64,000 nt of DNA from JBCCCJ01 sp039029315. Lineage in GTDB: Bacteria > Bacteroidota > Bacteroidia > J057. The notes under the pieces are model-generated. The model saw nothing but the letters and a program-made list of their open reading frames with translations. It was not told where the DNA came from and did no database searches. The translations under genes were made by a program, and so were the position numbers. Numbering within the stretch: the stretch's first letter is position 1; every line of letters begins with the position of its first letter. The stretch is taken from contig JBCCGK010000018.1 in NCBI GenBank assembly GCA_039029315.1, positions 1 to 64,000 on the forward strand, given 5' to 3'. This document shows, piece by piece, positions 34,615-43,377 of the stretch.

Positions 34615-34647
34615 ACAAAACATCAAAAAACTTCGGTTACAATGTAT

Positions 34648-37596
34648 TTAAATCCCCGCAACAGCTTTGCCTTTTAGCCAAAGCTTTGATCCTTGTTCGA
34701 TCAGATGAAGATGTTCAACTCTACGGGCCTGATAGTTGTTCACCCGTATGCTTGCCCCTCCATATTCAGGTTTTTTTTGATAAGCGGCAAATCCTGTGTT
34801 GCAATCTTCCAATTGGACCTGCTTGACTGTGAGTTGAGACAGGTCTTTTGCCACCAACCCGCTTTTTGCCCGGAGGATTTGTGCTGATGTTACCTCTACC
34901 GTTGCTTCTTCTCCAACACTGATGCCCTTGTCTCCAACCTCTTCGATTCTGCTGTTTGACAGAGTGATGTGACTGCCCGAAAAATCCAGGCCATCATTTT
35001 GGGCTTGAAAAACCTCCAAATGATCAATCTTGCCAGTCGAGAAATCAACATCCAATCCATCTGCATATGCAAAGGAAATTTTGGAATGTGCCAACTCAAA
35101 ATTTGATCGAATGATGTTCAGAGCATCTTCACAATGATTGTTCAGGATAGAACAATGCTGTATAGACACAGGAGATTCATAGAAGGTTACAGCACCCGTC
35201 AGGGTCCAGCCTGCCAGGCTAAGTGTATTGAAGTCTTCGACGATCACCCAACTCAAGGAGGACTTCTTTTTCGCCTCAATCAAACTAAATCCCTGGGCTG
35301 ACTTGTCAGAAGAATAGATCCTGATAGGCGACTCCGCAGATCCGATCATAGATACTGGAGACTGAGAGAGGAAAAATGATCCATTTGTGAAATTCAGAGA
35401 AGTCCCTGCAGGAAAGTGAACTATATAGCCGGAAGGAATCCGAATAGGCGTGCTGATGCGATGTTCGCCGGGAAGAAAGCTAAGGGTGGTGCCATCTATA
35501 GTATAGACATCAGTACTGCTGAGAGTCAGCTCAGAGAACAATCGTTGGTATGGGGTCTCACTGGCAGGCGCAGCCCAGACCTCAATACGACTGACATATA
35601 CTTGATTGACTCCCGGCATTCGAAAAAATAGATGAGTGGCCGAGAGGGGAACCTCAAGTGTCTTGTATGAAGTAGAAGTGTGTTTGGTATGAGGATTCAC
35701 CCAAAGCGGACGTGCCAGTGTGTCCAGCATCTGCTGACTTTGTTTGCCCCATCCGACTACTTCCAGGGGAAACAAATGATAGTTTGTTAGCTGAAGTTGC
35801 TTGAGGTGATCGGTTTTCTTTTCTGTGAAGACTTTCAGAGAATTGTCATTCAGGGGAAAAAGCACACTTCTGATCCGGCTTGCATGCTGAAGAAGGGAAG
35901 ATTGAAATCGATAATTGGGAAATTCCTGTTGGATCAGGCGTTCTCGTGCAAGTCTGGCTTCCTGATGGTCCATCAAAAATTCCTCAACAAAACCTTTGCG
36001 GGAGTACTGATCCAAATAATGAATATAGTGGCGAAGAAAGGATGAATCCCGAAAGGGAGAGCTGAGTACATCTGAAAACAGAGGATCTTTGGGCCTAGAC
36101 AATAAATCTCCCCCAATGAATGGAGCCTGTGTCAGTGGAAAAAATCCATCTTCGGTAAAGCCATCATACCCAATGGGCTCAAGCTTATTATTGACAGGGT
36201 TGAAATAAAATCGCTGATTGTGCCAGACAAGACTGTGATAAGCTCTCGTTAGATCTGTCAAGGCATAATACTTGGCCAGTTGCTCTAGTTGAAAAATATG
36301 AGAAGCAGGCTTGATGCCATCTTGATATTGGCGCATAAGTGCCTGAGCAACTCTGAACTGCTCTGCCAGGAGCGGATTGGCCAGAGTAGTCGTTTCTTTG
36401 AAAGGTTCTGCATTAGCGGCTTCCTTGCTGTTGAGAACTTCTTCTATTTCTTTTCCTCCCAGTTCCATATCCAGGCGACGTTTTCTGGCATTCCACACGC
36501 CTTGTTCAGAGAATTTTACAATTGGGCCCTCTCTTCTGGCTCGATATTCGAGCAATTGTTTTTCAAAATGCTCCTCATAGGCGTAGATCCCTTTTGGTTG
36601 TCCGTTCAATCTCAGGTGGACAAAATCGAAACGTGTAGTAAGGATATCTTCTTGATCCAGCAATTGATGAAACTCCCACTCAGATAGATAGTTTCGGGTT
36701 TTGGGATGCTGAACAGAAAAAGTCACCATGCGATTCCAGGCATGTGGTTCTTTGAGTTTGACACGAAAAGACCACTTATCTCCAGTCAGATGGTCCATCC
36801 AGTCTCCCTTGAATCGGAATTTGGCTGGATTATTGTCCTCTGCAATCAAGGAGCCTTTCACCCAATCGTCCTGAGAAGAAAACAAAATGCCTTGATAAAG
36901 GGCTTTCTCCCGTTTGTTTCTCAACTTCCGCATTCCTGCATCCCCGATTCGGATATCGAGTTGCTGGGCAGATGTATCTTTCGCTGCAAGTTTTCGGGCA
37001 TCCGAGACCGAGATTCGTTCCAGTGAAAAATCATCCAGATATACTGTTCCCCCTCCTCCATACGCATAGATCGAAATGGGTTCTCCACGATAGGATTGCG
37101 GAACCTGAAAGATCAATTCGAGTTTTTCCCACTCTTCAGCATCGACTTCGACGGGAGTTCCTTCCTGTTTGTAGAACCGAGATTCGGAAGGAATATTCAC
37201 AGCAAGATAGCTAGCGGTAAGTTTGTTGCCCCTTCGCCAGATATGTACACGGTATCGATCCCCAATCTGGGCATTGGTGAGAGAATACCCCAATCCGTAC
37301 TTCTGAGCAGAATCAATGCGACTGGCATATATCCCTGTTCTGGCAGATTCTCTGCTTTGGGTTTGTGCCCCGGCGAAGACATGGTCCCCGGAGACAAATA
37401 CCTGTTGGCCATCCAGGAGTTTTACTGTTTCAGCACTGCACTGGATCAAGGCTTCTCGCATGTTTGTTCTATCTCCCCAATGGATATAGTTTGCCCCCAC
37501 CCCAATGACCAATACAAGGATCAGGCTTGCAATCAATCGCCATCGTTTCAGAATAGCGTTGGAATTGTCTGAAGGAGATGCTGTTTTCAGAATCAT
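34648..37596 (-). CDS. CotH-like kinase domain plus beta-helix membrane protein, paralog 2
   Basis: 982 residues from Met 37596 (MILKTASPSDNSN), exactly as long as paralog 1 and similar throughout. One membrane helix (LIASLILVLVIGVGANYIHWG), a carbohydrate-binding-like beta-sandwich, then the CotH domain with RFKGDWMDHLTGDKWSFRVK, LNGQPKGIYAYEEHFEKQL, WHNQRFYFNPVNNKLEPIGYDG. The C-terminal right-handed beta-helix has rungs such as ITLSNSRIEEVGDKGISVGE and ends in the conserved KKPEYGGASIRVNNYQA. The short N-terminus starting MI(I/L)KT in both copies supports this start. The promoter at 37609-37639 is excellent. Substrate unknown; a cell-surface kinase or polysaccharide-binding role is plausible. 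Confidence 0.78.
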   Translation of the reverse strand: MILKTASPSDNSNAILKRWRLIASLILVLVIGVGANYIHWGDRTNMREALIQCSAETVKLLDGQQVFVSGDHVFAGAQTQSRESARTGIYASRIDSAQKYGLGYSLTNAQIGDRYRVHIWRRGNKLTASYLAVNIPSESRFYKQEGTPVEVDAEEWEKLELIFQVPQSYRGEPISIYAYGGGGTVYLDDFSLERISVSDARKLAAKDTSAQQLDIRIGDAGMRKLRNKREKALYQGILFSSQDDWVKGSLIAEDNNPAKFRFKGDWMDHLTGDKWSFRVKLKEPHAWNRMVTFSVQHPKTRNYLSEWEFHQLLDQEDILTTRFDFVHLRLNGQPKGIYAYEEHFEKQLLEYRARREGPIVKFSEQGVWNARKRRLDMELGGKEIEEVLNSKEAANAEPFKETTTLANPLLAEQFRVAQALMRQYQDGIKPASHIFQLEQLAKYYALTDLTRAYHSLVWHNQRFYFNPVNNKLEPIGYDGFTEDGFFPLTQAPFIGGDLLSRPKDPLFSDVLSSPFRDSSFLRHYIHYLDQYSRKGFVEEFLMDHQEARLARERLIQQEFPNYRFQSSLLQHASRIRSVLFPLNDNSLKVFTEKKTDHLKQLQLTNYHLFPLEVVGWGKQSQQMLDTLARPLWVNPHTKHTSTSYKTLEVPLSATHLFFRMPGVNQVYVSRIEVWAAPASETPYQRLFSELTLSSTDVYTIDGTTLSFLPGEHRISTPIRIPSGYIVHFPAGTSLNFTNGSFFLSQSPVSMIGSAESPIRIYSSDKSAQGFSLIEAKKKSSLSWVIVEDFNTLSLAGWTLTGAVTFYESPVSIQHCSILNNHCEDALNIIRSNFELAHSKISFAYADGLDVDFSTGKIDHLEVFQAQNDGLDFSGSHITLSNSRIEEVGDKGISVGEEATVEVTSAQILRAKSGLVAKDLSQLTVKQVQLEDCNTGFAAYQKKPEYGGASIRVNNYQARRVEHLHLIEQGSKLWLKGKAVAGI

Positions 37597-37608
37597 GGAA
37601 GCAGATTC

Positions 37609-37639
37609 CAAATGTAGGAATATTACTTTTTGGTAACAA
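37609..37639 (-). promoter_or_regulatory. Promoter of CotH-like paralog 2
   Basis: On the minus strand: TTG (37639-37637), a 20-nt spacer, TACATTTG (37616-37609), 12 nt before the start codon. A full match to the Bacteroidota consensus. Confidence 0.6.
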
Positions 37640-37703
37640 TTTCTCAATCATTTCTTTGTCCATAGATCAGCACGAGTGAGCCAGCTAAGTAGCAATGTTC
37701 CTT

Positions 37704-37866
37704 AGAGACTGTTTGGGAATGTGTACTGAGAATTTTTAGGGTGTATTTTTTTCTCAGACAAGGCTCTTTTTTGTTCTCATAGCGGTGCTATGGGAACAAA
37801 AAAAGCCGCTGGATGAGGAAAAAAGACGCATACAAAAAATAAGGAACAGATTTTCAAACAGTCTCT
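37704..37866. repeat. Palindromic intergenic repeat, copy A4 (163 bp, inverted relative to A1/A2)
   Basis: AGAGACTGTTTGGGAATG at left and …TTCAAACAGTCTCT at right; read in reverse complement it matches A1 and A2 nearly base for base. It contains the empty MITE target (GGGAACAAAAAAAGCC). It lies between a gene start and the previous gene's stop on the minus strand. Confidence 0.88.
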
Positions 37867-37890
37867 TAGCATAGTGCGAATTTCTTACCC

Positions 37891-40191
37891 CTAATTGTCA
37901 GAAAAGAAAAACTCAATGGGAACATGCAAGCGCGCATGCCAATCATCTTCGTGATGTTTGGCTCCTGGATATGTTCGCGTAATCCAGTTTTTATTGGTCT
38001 GATATCCGCGTGCTTCCAGTGCTGCATCTGCGATTGTCTGGAAGGGTTCATATTCTCGATCAAGGCCTTCTGTCCCAAAATCAAAATAGAGTTTATGTGT
38101 CGCCGGATCAGGCAAATGCGTATTGAAATATTCCAGAAAAACCCCATCCAACGGAAGCCAATGTGTTGAAAAACAGGCTGCTCCCCCAAACACTTCTGGA
38201 TATTCGCAAATTGCGTAGGCTGAAATCAGTCCTCCCATACTTGAGCCTGCAATGAAAGTATTGGCCTGATCAGGCAAGGTCTTGTAATGGGTGTCAATAT
38301 AGGGTTTGAGCTCTTCGACAATGAACCGTAATTGTTCATCAGATTGGGGCGGATCGGTCTTGAATGCCATGTAGCGTTTGTGATCGGTCGATGCAATCCG
38401 ATCTGAGAGCAGTTGTTTGGGTTTGGCAGGCATATATTCCGACATGCGTTTAGGGCTGTTATAGATTCCAACGACGATCATTTGTGGAATGCTGCTTTGG
38501 CTGGAAAGACTGTCCAAGACTTTTGGGACGCGCCATCCTTTGTTCATTTCTCCCCCCCATCCCTTGAAGCTGTGGAAGATGTTCTGGCCATCGAACATAT
38601 AGAGGACAGGGAATCGGGCGTCATGCTGTACATTGGTGGGAATCAATACTTCTATCGTTCTGGAGGAAATGTGTTGAGAAGGAAAATTGTCTACTTTCTC
38701 TGTAGCATAGTGCCGACTTTTTCGCTGGAAATGAGGAGGAGAAATGGTCCCGCCTGTATACGGATAGCTTTCGAACACTACTTCCTGACCAAGTACCCTT
38801 GCATCCTCGGTTTGAGTCAATTCTTCCATCAGTTGTCTGTCAAGCTTCAGCAGTTGATCTGAATAGGTGGGGTCATTGGCGACATTCTTCATCTGGTTGG
38901 GATCTATGCGCAAATCGTACAATTCTACTTCAGGTCTTTTCCCAAAAGAAAGAGAGAAACGGTTGGCGTGATCTGCATCTGTCTCCTGATTATCCAACAT
39001 GACCGTTCTGGTTGGTCCCGGGTCAACCCCGGAGTAATAAGATGGATAAAGCGTGGCTTTTTGGTAATTCGGGCTGCCGGCTGGCCAGCGATCTGAACGA
39101 AAATTTCGGATATACAAAAAGTCATGTGTTCGAACGGCTCTCATGGGATATCCTCCCCAATCTCCTGATTCCTGTCCAGGCACATGTCGCTCCCTGCCAG
39201 TGAACACCTGATTCCGGTCTTGGTCAGTGATTTGGCCATCCTTTACCAGATAGGGCAGCAAGCTCTTTCCTGTCATGTCAGTGGGGATAGGAAGACCTGC
39301 GACTTCCAGAAAAGTAGGCGCCAAATCTGTGAGGCTGACAAAATCTTCGAATCGGCGGTGACTGTGGATGACATTCCCCCAGCGGATAGCCAAAGGAACT
39401 CGCGTGCCCAGATCGTATAAGTTCCCCTTACAATGCGGAAATGGCATGCCATTGTCACTGGTGATCACAATGAGCGTATTGTCTATCTCACCACTGGCTT
39501 CCAGATGTTCCATCAATTCTCCAATTTGGGCATCATAGTCTTGAACTTCCTTATAGTAGTCAGCAATATCACTTCTGACAGTTTGGTCATCAGGGAAATA
39601 GGGCGGAATCTGAATGGCATCAAGATCTATTCCCGCTTCCTGGCCAGATCCTTTCTTGTATCCTCGATGTGGGTTGTGACTCCCAAACCAAAAACAAAAT
39701 GGTTCGCCAGCAGGACGCTGCGCCATAAACGCATCAAAGGAGTCATAAAAATCTCCTGCAGGATTGCGGGGGCGGCCCTCATGTTCGCCGGGACCCCATC
39801 CTTTTTCTGTATAGCCCACATGGTAGCCTGCCTTTTCCAGCAAATCAGGATAGACTGTATGCTCTGGTCGCAATGGTCCATACAGATTGGCCCCTTCCTG
39901 AAGTCTCCAAAAATATTGCCCTGTCAACATGGCTGCCCGTGATGGGGTACAGGAAGGAGAGGAGACATATGCCTGATCGAAGACAATGCCTTCTCTGGAA
40001 ATTCGGTCAAAGTTCGGAGTCTGAACAACAGGATCTCCCAAAAAACTCGCATGAGGATAACTCCAATCATCTGCAATAACAAAGAGAATATTGGGAAGAT
40101 CCTCTGAGGAAGAATGAGTTTGCCTGCACGAAAATAGACTCAAAAGACAGACAACAAGGAAGAGATGAGACAAACAGTGGTGATATTGCAT
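37891..40191 (-). CDS. Sulfatase fused to an esterase-D-like hydrolase, lipoprotein
   Basis: 766 residues from Met 40191; signal with lipobox LLSLFSC. Residues ~30-480 are an arylsulfatase-family domain: NILFVIADDWSYPHASFLGD (metal-binding Asp pair), SSPSCTPSRAAMLTGQY with the C-x-P-S-R formylglycine site at ~82, SDNGMPFPHCKGNLYDLGTRVP, and LYDLRIDPNQMKNVANDPTY. Residues ~520-766 form an alpha/beta hydrolase like enterochelin esterase or esterase D: FPVLYMFDGQNIFHS, FIAGSSMGGLISAYAICEYPEVFGG with nucleophile Ser at ~649, and the His in GAKHHEDDWHARL. It probably removes sulfate and acyl esters from one glycan. Formylglycine needs a maturase encoded elsewhere. Confidence 0.88.
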   Translation of the reverse strand: MQYHHCLSHLFLVVCLLSLFSCRQTHSSSEDLPNILFVIADDWSYPHASFLGDPVVQTPNFDRISREGIVFDQAYVSSPSCTPSRAAMLTGQYFWRLQEGANLYGPLRPEHTVYPDLLEKAGYHVGYTEKGWGPGEHEGRPRNPAGDFYDSFDAFMAQRPAGEPFCFWFGSHNPHRGYKKGSGQEAGIDLDAIQIPPYFPDDQTVRSDIADYYKEVQDYDAQIGELMEHLEASGEIDNTLIVITSDNGMPFPHCKGNLYDLGTRVPLAIRWGNVIHSHRRFEDFVSLTDLAPTFLEVAGLPIPTDMTGKSLLPYLVKDGQITDQDRNQVFTGRERHVPGQESGDWGGYPMRAVRTHDFLYIRNFRSDRWPAGSPNYQKATLYPSYYSGVDPGPTRTVMLDNQETDADHANRFSLSFGKRPEVELYDLRIDPNQMKNVANDPTYSDQLLKLDRQLMEELTQTEDARVLGQEVVFESYPYTGGTISPPHFQRKSRHYATEKVDNFPSQHISSRTIEVLIPTNVQHDARFPVLYMFDGQNIFHSFKGWGGEMNKGWRVPKVLDSLSSQSSIPQMIVVGIYNSPKRMSEYMPAKPKQLLSDRIASTDHKRYMAFKTDPPQSDEQLRFIVEELKPYIDTHYKTLPDQANTFIAGSSMGGLISAYAICEYPEVFGGAACFSTHWLPLDGVFLEYFNTHLPDPATHKLYFDFGTEGLDREYEPFQTIADAALEARGYQTNKNWITRTYPGAKHHEDDWHARLHVPIEFFFSDN

Positions 40192-40434
40192 AGACCAAAC
40201 CTGGCTAAAAAAATGAATCCTTGACAACCAAAAGATTCGGCATCGATGGGAGGGCCAACTCTTGGGATTCCTTCATGTTCTCTGAGGAACCATTTGAAAG
40301 GAGAATATGGGGGAGAGAGTTCTGAAAAATCACATTCACAAGATCTGGCAAGTTATCCGACACCTTTATTGATTATCTTTAATATCTTCACAATTACTTG
40401 TTTTCAATCGTGCTGTGCAATAAGAAATGAGGGT

Positions 40435-41103
40435 ATGAAACAAAAAAATCAGGTAAGCAAGTGTTACAACAAGACTTCCTTCGAATATGGGGAATCTTTT
40501 TTTGACGAACTGACCAAAAAGTCCCTGGATCGGCTATTGCTTCGACGGTTTGCGGAAGAAAATATGGACAAAGGCAGGATACTGGATCTGGCTTGTGGAC
40601 CTGGCCAAACAACCCACTATCTGGCTCGGCATGGTCTGGATCAGCTCATCGGAATAGACCTCTCTTCTGGCATGATCAAAGAAGCCCAAAGAAGAAACCA
40701 ATACCAGTCGCGTGCGACATTTGAGCAAGGAGATCTGATGGACTTGAGATTCGAGCAGGGAGAAATTGGAGGAGCCATCTGCTTTTATGGCATTGTACAT
40801 TTCACATTAGAGGAACTGGAACAAGCACTGATCGAAATCAGAAGAATCCTTGAAGTTGGCGGTCAATTGTTATTTTCCTTTCATGTAGGGACGGAAAGAA
40901 GGTCAATGGAGGAATTCTTGGGTGTCCAGGTCGAAGAGATTACCTTTTATTTCTTCGAAACAGAGGCTGTGATTCATTTGCTGAAAAAAGTTGGATTTGG
41001 TCTGCTGGAGGTAGTGGAAAGACATCCATATCCTGAAGCGGAATACCCCAGCAAACGAGCCTATATACTGGCCCAAAAGGAGAATGTGAAGAAAGATGTT
41101 TGA
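40435..41103 (+). CDS. Class I SAM-dependent methyltransferase
   Basis: 222 residues from ATG 40435 (MKQKNQVSKCYNKTS); the frame opens at 40246 but without similarity. Motif I is ILDLACGPGQTTHYLA (SAM binding, ~50-65), then IGIDLSSGMIKEAQRRN (post-I acidic residue) and FEQGDLMDLRF. GGAICFYGIVHFTLEELEQALIEIRRIL is the usual motif II/III area. It is a UbiE/Methyltransf_25-type small-molecule enzyme of unknown substrate. It converges on hslV with 14 bp between stops, which leaves little room for terminators. The ~200 bp upstream contain no recognised signal. Confidence 0.85.
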   Translation: MKQKNQVSKCYNKTSFEYGESFFDELTKKSLDRLLLRRFAEENMDKGRILDLACGPGQTTHYLARHGLDQLIGIDLSSGMIKEAQRRNQYQSRATFEQGDLMDLRFEQGEIGGAICFYGIVHFTLEELEQALIEIRRILEVGGQLLFSFHVGTERRSMEEFLGVQVEEITFYFFETEAVIHLLKKVGFGLLEVVERHPYPEAEYPSKRAYILAQKENVKKDV

Positions 41104-41117
41104 CGGAAGAAAGAAAC

Positions 41118-41654
41118 CTATAAGGTCATAATCTCCAGATTGTGGTTGGTATAGATGCAAATATCAGCAGCAATGGTCAGGGCTTCCCGAACCATCTCTT
41201 CTGCTGACATCTGAGGGGCATGTCGCTTGAGGGCGATGGCTGCTGAACGTGCATATTCTCCGCCGGAACCAATGGCGAGAATGTCGTTTTCAGGTGCGAT
41301 GACATCACCGGTGCCACTGATGAGCAAGCCTTCTTGTTTGTCCATCACAATCAACATGGCTTCGAGTCGTCGAAGATAGCGATCTGTCCGCCATTCCTTC
41401 GCCAGCTCTATGGCTGATCGGCGCAGATTGCTGCGATACATATTGAGTTTTTCCTCAAATCGTTCTACCAACGTAAAGGCATCAGAGGTTGAGCCAGCAA
41501 AACCAACCATCATGTCTCCATTGCTGATTTTGCGAACTTTCTTCACATTGCCTTTGGCAACGGTATTTCCCATTGTTGCCTGGCCATCGGCGCCCAGGGC
41601 GACTTGACCATTGTGGAGAATCCCTAGAACAGTAGTTGCATGGATTGGACTCAT
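41118..41654 (-). CDS. hslV: ATP-dependent protease subunit HslV
   Basis: 178 residues, the proteasome-like peptidase ring that works with the HslU unfoldase (not in this window). The chain starts MSPIHATTVLGILHNGQVALG; the catalytic nucleophile Thr must be exposed by removing the first six residues (HA|TTV), as in ClpQ-type HslV. Further landmarks: ADGQATMGNTVAKGNVKKVRKI, GFAGSTSDAFTLVERFEEKL, AVELAKEWR-like AIELAKEWRTDRYLRRLEAMLIV, and ISGTGDVIAPENDILAIGSGGEYA. Its ATG overlaps the nuoI stop by 4 bp (ATGA), which implies translational coupling. Confidence 0.95.
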   Translation of the reverse strand: MSPIHATTVLGILHNGQVALGADGQATMGNTVAKGNVKKVRKISNGDMMVGFAGSTSDAFTLVERFEEKLNMYRSNLRRSAIELAKEWRTDRYLRRLEAMLIVMDKQEGLLISGTGDVIAPENDILAIGSGGEYARSAAIALKRHAPQMSAEEMVREALTIAADICIYTNHNLEIMTL

Positions 41655-42238
41655 TCCTCGCGGTTTCTCAGCGTATGGATATTGTTGTCTTTGTCGAAAT
41701 TGTATACATCACCGAAGTTCTTGTTGCGTTTTTCCTCAAGAAAATCAAGACGATACTGCAATTGTGACTTATCAAAAATCAGGCGATCCTTGCCGTGGAT
41801 GGCATCCTCTCTGGACTTGAAGTTGAAGTCATAGTCATTACTCATCACAATGGCTTCTTCAGGACATACCTCTTCGCAATACCCACAATAGATGCAGCGA
41901 AGCATGTCAATCTCAAATCGCTCAGGAAAGCGTTCCTTCTGATCATCTTCGACTTCTGCTCCTTGCATAGAGATTGCCAAAGGAGGGCAAGCTCTGGCAC
42001 ATAGCCCACAAGCAACACATCTTTCCTTGCCATTTTCTGCAACCAGGACGGGGCGACCTCTAAATTCTGGTCCCAGATCGGGCTTTTCTTCAGGATATTG
42101 CAAGGTAACTGTAGGTTTGAACATGTGTTTGAAGGAAAACCACATGCCCTTGAATATTTCAGGAAAATACAGTTTGCCAGAAAAGGATAGTTCGCGCTCC
42201 TTTTTGTTTCCTTTCGTAATACCGTGCTTACCAGCCAT
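41651..42238 (-). CDS. nuoI: NADH-quinone oxidoreductase subunit I
   Basis: 195 residues. It carries the two [4Fe-4S] clusters (N6a, N6b) of the complex I peripheral arm: CVACGLCARACPPLAI and CIYCGYCEEVCPEEAIVM, both C-x2-C-x2-C-x3-CP. The N-terminal amphipathic segment is FKGMWFSFKHMFKPTVTLQYPEE, and FRGRPVLVAENGKERCVAC is characteristic. The C-terminal ~40 residues (LDFLEEKRNKNFGDVYNF) extend beyond the cluster domain. No other nuo gene is adjacent; it is cotranscribed with hslV, with a 4-bp overlap, an unusual partnership. Confidence 0.93.
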   Translation of the reverse strand: MAGKHGITKGNKKERELSFSGKLYFPEIFKGMWFSFKHMFKPTVTLQYPEEKPDLGPEFRGRPVLVAENGKERCVACGLCARACPPLAISMQGAEVEDDQKERFPERFEIDMLRCIYCGYCEEVCPEEAIVMSNDYDFNFKSREDAIHGKDRLIFDKSQLQYRLDFLEEKRNKNFGDVYNFDKDNNIHTLRNREE

Positions 42239-42363
42239 AAGTGATGATCAGGATTTGATGACCAAAATTTTGCCCTAAAATTACCAGACTTTCTGATTCC
42301 AACAAAACGAATTGTAGAATTGTTCTCTCATAAGAGAGTAGAGAATTTTTGTACCTTCGGATA

Positions 42364-43293
42364 ATGCAGAAAGATCGGCACAAAAGCATGGAGAAGAACA
42401 TCTGGCAAACCCTTTGGCATTTTTGGAAAATATCCAGGCCACTGAATGTATTGATTTCTCTGTTCGCCTTTGGCATATCCTGTTTTTTGGCGCAAAACAG
42501 GGAGTTTGGCTTTTTGTTCGATCCACCTTTTTGGGGAACAGCCTTGACCATCGCTCTGATCGCTGCGACAGGATATTGGATCAACGATGTGTACGATTAT
42601 AGGATTGATCGGGTCAATAAACCCAATAAGATGGTGGTGAATGCCATCCTCTCTGTCAAAAAGGTTTTGACGGCTTATTTTTTGGTCATTGTGTGTGTGC
42701 TGATGTTTTCTTTTGGCTATCTGGGGTGGTACCTGTTTCACTTTCACATTACCTTCATCAATTTCGTTTCGGTTTTGCTACTCTTCATTTATGCAAGTTA
42801 CCTGAAGCGAGTCAGTATGGCAGGCAATCTGGTTATTGCTTTTCTGACAGCCTTGGTGTTGATCCTTGCTTTTTATTTATATCCAGTCAATCCAAAAGAA
42901 AATCCTGCACCGATCTGGGCCATCATTTTTGCGTTTGAAATTACCCTGATCAGAGAGATTGTCAAGGATGTGGAAGACATCAAAGGAGATCTTCAGTTTG
43001 GATTGAGAACGCTCCCGATTCAGATAGGTGTTCGCAGAACGAAGTGGGCCTTGATGGTACTATACGGCATCTTTCTTCTTTCTTGCTATGGTCCGTTGTT
43101 ACTGGAATTTTTGAGAGACGGGGTGATCAACTGCTGGTATGCTGCCTCCTCATTGCTGCTGGTTCAACTGCCCTCTGTCCTGCTGATCCGGCTCTTGATA
43201 CAGACAGATGAACCTGCCGATTTTGGCCGTCAGAGTAGATATTTGAAGTATCTGATTCTGTCTGGTATGCTGACCTTGTTTTTGATTCGGTAG
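42364..43293 (+). CDS. UbiA-family prenyltransferase
   Basis: About 309 residues with eight to nine membrane helices. The two Asp-rich motifs that bind prenyl diphosphate through Mg are present: NDVYDYRIDRVNKP (~residues 78-91) and REIVKDVEDIKGDLQFGLRTLP (~200-220). The second motif resembles geranylgeranylglycerol-phosphate geranylgeranyltransferases and related UbiA enzymes of Bacteroidota; menaquinone MenA is an alternative. ATG 42364 is preferred to the TTG at 42349. A TACCTTCG box (42351-42358) sits right before it. It converges on the T9SS protein at 43378. Confidence 0.82.
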   Translation: MQKDRHKSMEKNIWQTLWHFWKISRPLNVLISLFAFGISCFLAQNREFGFLFDPPFWGTALTIALIAATGYWINDVYDYRIDRVNKPNKMVVNAILSVKKVLTAYFLVIVCVLMFSFGYLGWYLFHFHITFINFVSVLLLFIYASYLKRVSMAGNLVIAFLTALVLILAFYLYPVNPKENPAPIWAIIFAFEITLIREIVKDVEDIKGDLQFGLRTLPIQIGVRRTKWALMVLYGIFLLSCYGPLLLEFLRDGVINCWYAASSLLLVQLPSVLLIRLLIQTDEPADFGRQSRYLKYLILSGMLTLFLIR

Positions 43294-43324
43294 TCAAGGC
43301 TATTCTTCCTGACTAAAAAAAGTG

Positions 43325-43355
43325 ATGGCAGGAAGAGCCGATGCTCTCCTGCCAT
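43325..43355. terminator. Bidirectional terminator between UbiA and T9SS gene
   Basis: ATGGCAGGAAGAGC, loop CGAT, GCTCTCCTGCCAT (one bulged base), between convergent stops; short A/T tracts on both sides. Confidence 0.65.
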
Positions 43356-43377
43356 TGAGAAAATATAAGAAGCAGAA

